A DNA stretch of 47,141 bases, taken from the NCBI GenBank assembly GCA_031262495.1, contig JAISHV010000085.1, positions 1-47,141 of the forward strand, read 5' to 3'. A program made the position numbers and the translations under genes. Below are positions 41,528-47,141 of this stretch, piece by piece. Numbering within the stretch: the first letter of the stretch is position 1; every line of letters starts with the position of its first letter. The stretch is from Ruminococcus sp. GTDB lineage: Bacteria; Bacillota; Clostridia; Oscillospirales; Ruminococcaceae. The notes under the pieces are model-generated. The model was given only the letters and a program-made list of their open reading frames with translations, was not told where the DNA came from and ran no database searches.

Positions 41528-42907
41528 ATGTACCCTGAAACAATCTTTTTTACGGCAATCCTTGTTATTATAGGATTTATCCTCTTTTGCGCAATACTCT
41601 CAAGATACAGAAAATGCCCCTCTGACAAAATCCTTGTTATTTACGGTAAAGTCGGGAAAAATAACGAGGGCGTAACACGTTCCGCTAAGTGTATTCACGG
41701 CGGCGCGGCGTTTATTGTGCCTATTATTCAGTCATACCAGTATATGGATTTGACACCTATTTCGATGAATGTAGACCTTAGAAATGCTTTATCAAAACAA
41801 AATATCCGTGTTGATGTGCCGTCGCGTTTTACGGTTGGTATTTCGACTGAACCTGTTGTAATGCAGAATGCAGCTGAACGTCTCTTGGGGCTTAAGATGA
41901 TGGAAGTTCAGGAGCTTGCGCGTGATATTATTTTCGGACAGCTGCGTTTGGTTGTTGCTACAATGGATATTGAGGAAATAAATTCCGACCGCGACAAATT
42001 CTTGCTTGCTGTTTCGGCGAATGTTGAACAGGAACTGAAAAAAATCGGCTTGCGCCTTATTAACGTAAACGTAACCGACATCAACGATGAATCGGGATAT
42101 ATCGAGGCTCTCGGTAAAGAAGCGGCGGCGAAAGCTATAAATGATGCGAAGAAATCCGTTGCCGAAAAAGACCGTGACGGTGAAATCGGTCAGGCAGAAG
42201 CTTACCGCGACCAGCGTATTAAGGTATCGGAAGCTAATGCTTTAGCTATCACCGGTGAAAACAACAGTAAAATCGACGTTGCGCGTTCGGAAGCTAAACG
42301 CCGCGAACAAGAAGCGGAAGCACTCAAACTTGCCACAGCGGCAGAAGCCGTACAAAAAGCCCGCGCCCAAGAAGAAGCCTATAAGGCGCAACAGGAAGCG
42401 GAAATGGTGCGTTTTGAGCTTGAAAAAGCACGCGGTCAGGCTGATATAGTTGCGAAAGCACAAATTGCCAAAGAAGAAGCCGAAATCGCCGCAGAAGCGC
42501 AAGCAGAAGTTATGCGCCGCAAAGCGAAGGGTGAGGCGGATTCGATTTTCGCAAAACTCGACGCACAAGCGCGAGGCGCGAAAGAAATCCTCGAAAAACA
42601 AGCCGAAGGTATGCAAAAACTCATAGCGGCAGCAGGCGGCAATGCCGACGCGGCAGTTAAGCTGATGATTGCCGATAAGCTTGAAGACCTCACGAAAATT
42701 CAAACAGAAGCGATTAAGAATATCAAGATTGATAAAGTTACGGTATGGGACAGCGGCTCAGGCAAAGACGGCAAAACGTCAACGGCTGATTTTATCAGCG
42801 GTATAGCAAAATCAGTCCCCCCGCTTCAGGAACTCTTTAAACAGTCGGGATTGGTTATGCCGGCTATTGAAGAAATTAAAGATGCCGGAAGTCAGATGAC
42901 AGAGTAA
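41528..42907 (+). CDS. flotillin-like SPFH protein
   Basis: Scaffold of functional membrane microdomains. The 459 residues have an N-terminal membrane helix (~4-24), an SPFH domain (~30-190, ILVIYGKVGKNNEGVTRSAKCIHGGAAFIVPIIQSYQYMDL) and a long Glu/Ala coiled coil (~200-370) typical of FloT/YuaG. The start at 41528 (MYPETIFF) is chosen over TTG 41510 since AAAGG lies at correct distance. The C-terminal residues SQMTE and the stop come from a 7-bp repeat-like stretch (AGTCAGATGACAGAG). Confidence 0.92.
   Translation: MYPETIFFTAILVIIGFILFCAILSRYRKCPSDKILVIYGKVGKNNEGVTRSAKCIHGGAAFIVPIIQSYQYMDLTPISMNVDLRNALSKQNIRVDVPSRFTVGISTEPVVMQNAAERLLGLKMMEVQELARDIIFGQLRLVVATMDIEEINSDRDKFLLAVSANVEQELKKIGLRLINVNVTDINDESGYIEALGKEAAAKAINDAKKSVAEKDRDGEIGQAEAYRDQRIKVSEANALAITGENNSKIDVARSEAKRREQEAEALKLATAAEAVQKARAQEEAYKAQQEAEMVRFELEKARGQADIVAKAQIAKEEAEIAAEAQAEVMRRKAKGEADSIFAKLDAQARGAKEILEKQAEGMQKLIAAAGGNADAAVKLMIADKLEDLTKIQTEAIKNIKIDKVTVWDSGSGKDGKTSTADFISGIAKSVPPLQELFKQSGLVMPAIEEIKDAGSQMTE
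42891..42907 (+). repeat. short 7-bp repeat at the flotillin stop
   Basis: GAAGTCAGATGACAGAG, two and a half units, read in frame as GSQMTE before TAA. Confidence 0.5.
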
Positions 42908-42936
42908 ATAACTGAATAACGTCACGTTCATATTTG

Positions 42937-43005
42937 CTTCTACGCGGCGAGCATCTCAAATCTCTGAAAGACTTCCATCGCGAATTAACCGGCGGGTTGC
43001 CCGCC
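42937..43005 (+). repeat. two-hairpin ACGCGG element, copy b
   Basis: CTTCTACGCGGCGAGCATCT, GAAAGACTTCCATCGCGAAT, then the hairpin GGCGGGTTGCCCGCC. It ends 16 bases before the next gene's ATG. Confidence 0.8.
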
Positions 43006-43021
43006 CTGTATTGGTGTAATT

Positions 43022-43357
43022 ATGGAAAATGAAAAAATTGATATAAAAGTTTTACGTGAATCCCTAAAACCAGTCGGCGACCCCGATGACTGGGAGAACA
43101 ACGACGATTATATGCACCCGGATAATTTTAGGATACGGTTATTTAATATGTTAGATGACGTGACACATTATCTTAAAACAGGTGATAGAAGTATGATTAT
43201 AACGGAAGATGAGTTTATGAAGGAATTAGAAGAATTAGCAGAATTACACGAAAAGGAAGAACATAGTACCATTGAGGAACTCTTTGAAGGTTTTGAAGGT
43301 GATTATGAGCCTGTAGAGATTGACTGGGGAAAGCCGCAGGGGAATGAGCTATGGTAG
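43022..43357 (+). CDS. small acidic protein of unknown function
   Basis: Not recognised. The 111 residues are strongly acidic, with short helices (MIITEDEFMKELEELAELHEKEE) and no cysteines or membrane segment. It begins 16 bases after a repeat hairpin without a clear ribosome site. Codon content looks like that of neighbouring genes, so it is probably real. It might be an immunity or antitoxin-like protein, but nothing in the sequence proves this. Confidence 0.55.
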   Translation: MENEKIDIKVLRESLKPVGDPDDWENNDDYMHPDNFRIRLFNMLDDVTHYLKTGDRSMIITEDEFMKELEELAELHEKEEHSTIEELFEGFEGDYEPVEIDWGKPQGNELW

Positions 43358-43360
43358 CAC

Positions 43361-43673
43361 AGAAGACAGAGGCGAGAAGACAGAATACAGAGCAACCGAA
43401 TACCTAAACTTAGCTTAATAGAAAAATGGAATGATATGCGGGCGGGCGGGGGCGCCCGCCCCTACAAATTGTATTTAATTTTTGGGGTCTGTAGGGGCGA
43501 CCGCCCTCGGTCGCCCGTTGTTTCAAAGCAAATTCAATCAATTCTTTAAATGCATATTAGTATAAAATAACAAAATCTCATTACCACAACAAAGTTGGTA
43601 ATGAGATTTTCGTTATTATCCGAATTAAGGGTGAGCAGTCGCTCTGTCTTCTGTCCTCTCGCCTCTGTCTTCT
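43361..43673. repeat. composite element with 33-bp inverted heptad arms and nested miniature element
   Basis: The left arm 43361-43393 and right arm 43641-43673 (both made of 7-bp units, e.g. AGAAGACAGAGGCGAGA) are inverse with 31 of 33 positions matching. Inside are a miniature element like 8385-8563 (right end TGCATATTAGTAT at 43551-43563, GTAGGGGCG hairpins at ~43438-43466 and 43491-43519) and a terminator-like hairpin at 43567-43612. The element spans exactly from the end of one gene to the stop codon of the next. No coding sequence lies in this 315-base gap. Confidence 0.85.
43567..43612. terminator. terminator-like hairpin
   Basis: AAAATCTCATTACCA pairs with TGGTAATGAGATTTT, with T-rich flanks on both strands; it serves the epimerase gene on the minus strand. 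Confidence 0.7.
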
Positions 43674-44617
43674 TATTTGGTATTCGCTAACTTCCATCTA
43701 AACGGTGCAATACGCTGGGCTTTGGTGTTGTCGTAGGAGATATTTGAGCAGATGATGCCTATATCGTTGTAGCGGTAGTCGGCTTTTGCTGTTTTGCCGC
43801 CGAAAGCCATAGCGGCTTTTATGGCGTCTGTACCGTAGTTTCTTTGAATAACCGCGCCGATACGGTGGAATTGTTTCATAAACTCAACTATATCTTTTGC
43901 CAAAATGGGTTTGGTATCGCAAATGTTATAAATACCGGTATAATTTGTCAGCCCTGCCGCACCCGCTAAAATCCCTAAGATGAAATCGCAGAGATTATAA
44001 AGACAACAGAATGTGAATCCGTATTCGCCGTAGCCGTATACAAATACGCAGGCATCTTTTGGGTCCCAAATCTTTGAGTGGAGATTTTCTACGAAGTCTT
44101 TGGTATACATTTGGGGCATACGCATAATAACGGCGTTCGTCGAGGATTTCCCGACGGCTTTCGCTAAAATCTTTTCCGAATCGGCTTTAATTTCGCCGTA
44201 TGTAGTCGAGGGTTTTACATCGTTGCCCTCACGGATAGGCTCGCGGGATTTTTGCACCGCATAAACCATATGCGACGAGAGCAGAAGAATATCCTTTACA
44301 CCGGCTTTAACAGCTGCTTCATATAAAAACTTATCACAGTTTGCCGCAATTTTAATCTCTTCTTTGCCGAGCAGAGCCGGGAAATCGTTGTCACACGAAC
44401 AGGCAAGATGAACAAGCGCATCGCATTTATATTGCGAAAACAGCCCTGATATCTTCCCTTTATCGTCAGGCGCAGCTTCGATATAAGTAAAATTCGGGTT
44501 GATGATAGACGAAGGTTTGGTGTCGGTTCCGACAATTGTAAAACCTTTGTTAAGTAAAAGGTTGGCGACCTCGGTTCCGATAAGTCCGGACACTCCGGTA
44601 ATCAGCACATTTCTCAT
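43673..44617 (-). CDS. NAD-dependent epimerase/dehydratase (extended SDR)
   Basis: The 314 residues start with the Rossmann motif LITGVSGLIGTEVANLLL, then SSHMVYAVQKSREPIREGN and TTYGEIKADSEKIL, which contains the YxxxK catalytic pair, as in nucleotide-sugar epimerases. Substrate cannot be named. It stands alone with its own promoter. GGGGGAT precedes the ATG. Its TAA is the first base triplet of the flanking inverted repeat arm. Confidence 0.88.
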   Translation of the reverse strand: MRNVLITGVSGLIGTEVANLLLNKGFTIVGTDTKPSSIINPNFTYIEAAPDDKGKISGLFSQYKCDALVHLACSCDNDFPALLGKEEIKIAANCDKFLYEAAVKAGVKDILLLSSHMVYAVQKSREPIREGNDVKPSTTYGEIKADSEKILAKAVGKSSTNAVIMRMPQMYTKDFVENLHSKIWDPKDACVFVYGYGEYGFTFCCLYNLCDFILGILAGAAGLTNYTGIYNICDTKPILAKDIVEFMKQFHRIGAVIQRNYGTDAIKAAMAFGGKTAKADYRYNDIGIICSNISYDNTKAQRIAPFRWKLANTK

Positions 44618-44722
44618 ATAATCCCCCGATTGACCCCGATTGAAAGGTTGAATTTGAATTTTTTTCAGTTAACTAAAGTATACTGCTCATATTTACACAA
44701 GCGGTGACAAAACCGTATATTA

Positions 44723-44751
44723 ATTATAACGCTTTTTTTATGTAAAGTCAA
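44723..44751 (-). promoter_or_regulatory. sigma-A type promoter of the epimerase gene
   Basis: On the minus strand TTGACT (44746-44751) and TATAAT (44723-44728), 17-base spacer. The rest of 44618-44843 is A/T-rich and shows nothing else. Confidence 0.8.
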
Positions 44752-44843
44752 GTATTTTCTTTGAACAGACTATTATTAATATATGGCAATATGGCAAATT
44801 TCATAAATTTATTTTAATTTAAATTAGAAACTTTGTAAATTAT

Positions 44844-45227
44844 TTATGATTGCGGCGGTACAGGAACAATATATTTATTTATAATGTTTGTGACTTTGAG
44901 GTATTCATCTTCTAATAACTTGAAATCGTCAGCAAATGCGGGACGATTTTTGCGCCTTACGTCGTCGGTGAACGTTGAGGCAATTTTATAAAGAGCGGTG
45001 AGCCCTAAATTCCCGGCAGTGCCTTTTATTTTATGTACAGCCTCTTCGAGTGATTTAAATTCGCTGTTCCCTAAAGCTTTTTTTACATTTAAAATGCGCG
45101 CATTATCGGGGAACCCGAGCAGAAATTTATTTAAAAGCGCCTGATTTTCCATCATACGCCCGACAGCTCCTTCGATGTCGTTTCCGGCAAGCCGGAGTTC
45201 TTCAAGCATGGTATATTCTAATTTCAT
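44844..45227 (-). CDS. HPt domain protein
   Basis: Stand-alone histidine phosphotransfer protein. The 127 residues are helical, with the phospho-accepting His65 in EEAVHKIKGTAGNLGL, the conserved HPt word. It would pass phosphate between a histidine kinase and a response regulator, neither of which is in the window. It starts just beyond a repeat-filled gap. Confidence 0.88.
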   Translation of the reverse strand: MKLEYTMLEELRLAGNDIEGAVGRMMENQALLNKFLLGFPDNARILNVKKALGNSEFKSLEEAVHKIKGTAGNLGLTALYKIASTFTDDVRRKNRPAFADDFKLLEDEYLKVTNIINKYIVPVPPQS

Positions 45228-45244
45228 TTTTTATAGCCTCAAAG

Positions 45245-45284
45245 GAGAGTACAGAGTACAAAATAAAAAGTGCAGAGTACAAAA
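45245..45284 (+). repeat. 7-bp-type repeat array
   Basis: GAGTACAGAGTAC and TGCAGAGTAC units in the HPt leader. Confidence 0.5.
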
Positions 45285-45296
45285 GATAGGTATTTG

Positions 45297-45360
45297 CTTT
45301 AACGCGGTGAGCATCTTTGAATTCAGAAATACGTCCATCAGCGAAACGCCGCGTTGCGGC
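45297..45360 (+). repeat. two-hairpin ACGCGG element, copy d (diverged)
   Basis: AACGCGGTGAGCATCT, then CGTCCATCAGCGAAAC and the hairpin GCCGCGTTGCGGC. With the array before it this is the only structure in the 322-base gap 45228-45549; the rest is A/T-rich. Confidence 0.65.
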
Positions 45361-45549
45361 ACAGCGGGTCTCCCGCTAAAAAAATTCCGCTTACTCTTAT
45401 TGTATCAATATTTTCAGTAAATGTCAAGTGAAAATTGTGTGATAATTTCACATTCTCAAATTTTTAAAAACAAGTACAATTCTCGTGTCAGATTATTACT
45501 TAAAAAAGCAGTAACGCTTACAAAGTCTGTAAAATTAAGCGTTTATCGG

Positions 45550-46926
45550 CTATTTACCGACACAAAATTCGCTGAAAATTTTATCGGCTACGGCTACGGT
45601 AATATTCTCACCGGAAAGCGTCAGAAGCTCTGATAAAACGCTGTCGCACATAACCGAAATTATATCAAGTGCTGCACTTGTTTTATAAACATCAACCGTT
45701 TCCGTTATCCTTGATAACGCCGCCGCCGCGATAGTCATCTGGCGTTCGTTTAATACAAATTCAGTGTCAGGGTAAATTTTTGATTGTTTTATAAATTTGT
45801 CCAAAATCTCTGTAAATTCGTCAATACCTGTGCCGTTTTTTGCTGAAATTTTTACAGTAAAGGCGGCTTTGGCATTTATTCGCGTGAGCATTTCAGACGG
45901 CAAGTCTATATTCAGGTCGGTTTTATTGATTATAGCAATTGTATTAGATTTTTCGGCAAGATTTTTATAGATTTCAAAATCACAGTCATCAATATTCCCG
46001 GCGTCAAAAATCAGAAGTTTAATCTCGGCTGTATCTGCGGCTTCCTTGGCGCGGGCAATACCTATTGTCTCAATAATGTCGGCGGTTTCGTGAATACCGG
46101 CGGTGTCTTTTATACGAAGGCGGTGTTCGCCTATCATAATCTCGGTTTCGATAATATCGCGGGTAGTCCCCGGAATGTCTGATACTATCGCGGTGCTGCG
46201 CCCTGTCAGGCAATTCAAAAAGCTGCTTTTCCCGACATTCGGTTTGCCGATAACGACGGTCGGGATGCCGTTTCTTATAATTTCGTCTGATTTTGGAGAT
46301 TTTGTTAATTCTTCTAAATCTGACTTAACAGACAAGAGGATTTCTTCTATATCGAAGTTCTCGAAATAATAATCATAATCATCGGGGTAGTCAGCCCAAA
46401 CGCCGAGTTTTGCGCATAATCCGCGTAAATCACCGGTAATTTTCTCAATCCGCTTTGCCAGCAATCCGTCTTTTTTGGCGTTCGCCATACGGAGTTCTGT
46501 ATTTGTTTTGGCTCTGATAACATCCATAACGGATTCTGCTTGCGTAAGGGAGAGTTTGCCGTTTAAAAAGGCACGTTCGGTGAATTCGCCGTTTCGGGCG
46601 TGTACAGCTCCGCTGTTTATGAGTGCGTCAACTGTCTTCTTTGCGGTGAGGTAACCCCCGTGAACGGAGATTTCGCACACATCCTCGCCTGTGAAACTGT
46701 GAGGCGCGCGAAAGACACTTAAAATACAGTCGTCAATAATTTCATCATTGCTGTAAACCTGCCCATACGCACAGGTATACGTCTTCATTTGCGGCGGGGT
46801 TTTCGGAGGATTCGCGGCTGATTTAAATACCTTGTCGGCAATTTTAAATGCCAGAGGTCCGCTTATGCGTATTACGGCGATACCGCCTAAACCGTGGGGG
46901 GTTGAAACAGAGCAGATTGTAGACAT
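45550..46926 (-). CDS. mnmE: tRNA modification GTPase MnmE
   Basis: With MnmG installs the 5-substituent on wobble uridine 34 of tRNAs. The 458 residues have the N-terminal tetrahydrofolate-binding domain (TPHGLGGIAVIRISG, APHSFTGEDVCEISVHGG), a helical domain, and a G domain with G1 IGKPNVGKSSFLN, G2/G3 DIPGTTRDIIET and DTAGIHET, and G4 NKTD. The final FCVGK provides the catalytic cysteine (usually C-I/V-GK). No Shine-Dalgarno is seen before ATG; a repeat block lies upstream. No mnmG is next to it in the window. Confidence 0.96.
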   Translation of the reverse strand: MSTICSVSTPHGLGGIAVIRISGPLAFKIADKVFKSAANPPKTPPQMKTYTCAYGQVYSNDEIIDDCILSVFRAPHSFTGEDVCEISVHGGYLTAKKTVDALINSGAVHARNGEFTERAFLNGKLSLTQAESVMDVIRAKTNTELRMANAKKDGLLAKRIEKITGDLRGLCAKLGVWADYPDDYDYYFENFDIEEILLSVKSDLEELTKSPKSDEIIRNGIPTVVIGKPNVGKSSFLNCLTGRSTAIVSDIPGTTRDIIETEIMIGEHRLRIKDTAGIHETADIIETIGIARAKEAADTAEIKLLIFDAGNIDDCDFEIYKNLAEKSNTIAIINKTDLNIDLPSEMLTRINAKAAFTVKISAKNGTGIDEFTEILDKFIKQSKIYPDTEFVLNERQMTIAAAALSRITETVDVYKTSAALDIISVMCDSVLSELLTLSGENITVAVADKIFSEFCVGK

Positions 46927-46965
46927 AGGGAAGTATTAAAAATTCAGTAGTTAAAATCGGTTAGA

Positions 46966-46988
46966 GGATAGAACACAGAGGACAGAAT
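46966..46988 (+). repeat. 7-bp repeat array
   Basis: ATAGAACACAGAGGACAGAA just upstream of mnmE, running straight into the GAATGTC array. Confidence 0.55.
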
Positions 46989-47141
46989 GTGAATGTCCGT
47001 TTGAATGTCGGATGTATGTCGGATGAATGTTATATGAATGTCGTGAATGTCACGTTTGCATGACTTTGTCAGGGGCAAGAGGGAGAGGGGGCGGCTATTT
47101 ATCGTGGCAGGCGTGACGCCGCCCCCTCTCCCTCTCACCCC
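46985..47141 (+). repeat. GAATGTC array plus G-rich/C-rich palindrome (copy X4, cut by window end)
   Basis: Identical to copy X2 from GTTTGCATGAC onward as far as the window reaches. The array lacks about 45 bases present in X2. Confidence 0.85.

Overview
The window looks like a chromosomal segment of an anaerobic, Gram-positive-type bacterium, most likely class Clostridia (Oscillospirales-like). Supporting this are the canonical pyrH-frr-uppS-cdsA-dxr-rseP run, a SpoVB-type flippase, an Asp23/FakA pair, a VorB-type 2-oxoacid:ferredoxin oxidoreductase, rubrerythrin, bacteriohemerythrin, an HgdC/HgdB-type iron-sulfur protein and an ECF-type S component. The assignment is inferred from gene content only. 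No IS transposase, prophage, rRNA or CRISPR array was seen.

Layout. 1-564 is a gene-free repeat block ending in the pyrH promoter. 565-6021 is the housekeeping run for UMP kinase, ribosome recycling, polyprenol and phospholipid precursors, MEP isoprenoids and site-2 protease. 6269-8313 holds a YcaC-like hydrolase and a zinc-ribbon membrane protein. 8563-11160 (minus) is the four-subunit oxidoreductase. 11320-14051 (minus) holds a P-loop ATPase, FakA and an Asp23 protein. 14506-14900 is tmRNA (minus). 15030-16322 is an atypical protein kinase. tRNA-Tyr and tRNA-Thr follow. 17186-24982 (minus) carries an ECF S component, fba, a P-type-ATPase-like pseudoenzyme, glgP and mtaD. 25124-30357 has a flippase, a glycosyltransferase with a helical tail, rpsT with a long leader, and an unknown protein. 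30540-33891 has tRNA-Leu, a lipoprotein, nnr and a RelE-type toxin with an HTH-bearing partner. 34148-38340 has a chemoreceptor, rubrerythrin and a FliD-C-like protein. 38836-42907 has an HgdC-partner-like protein and an NfeD-bacteriohemerythrin-flotillin operon. 43022-46926 has an acidic small protein, an epimerase, an HPt protein and mnmE.

The most distinctive feature is the intergenic DNA. At least five dispersed non-coding repeat families fill nearly every gap. They are (1) GTAGGGGCG hairpins with compensating stem changes; (2) degenerate 7-bp repeats (CAGAGGT-like) arranged as inverted arms whose outer ends lie on stop codons or RNA 3' ends; (3) a ~70-bp two-hairpin element in seven copies; (4) GAATGTC arrays joined to a G-rich/C-rich palindrome whose stem covaries between copies; (5) small elements with ATACTAATATGCA-like terminal inverted repeats. 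Several genes take their last codons and stop from these repeats. No mobilising enzyme is visible here, so a trans-acting one would have to be elsewhere.

Among proteins, the best candidates for new biology are the P-type-ATPase-like protein that has lost all catalytic motifs (18950-20911), the orphan DND-type kinase with a zinc ribbon (15030-16322), and the hemerythrin placed between NfeD and flotillin (40376-42907).
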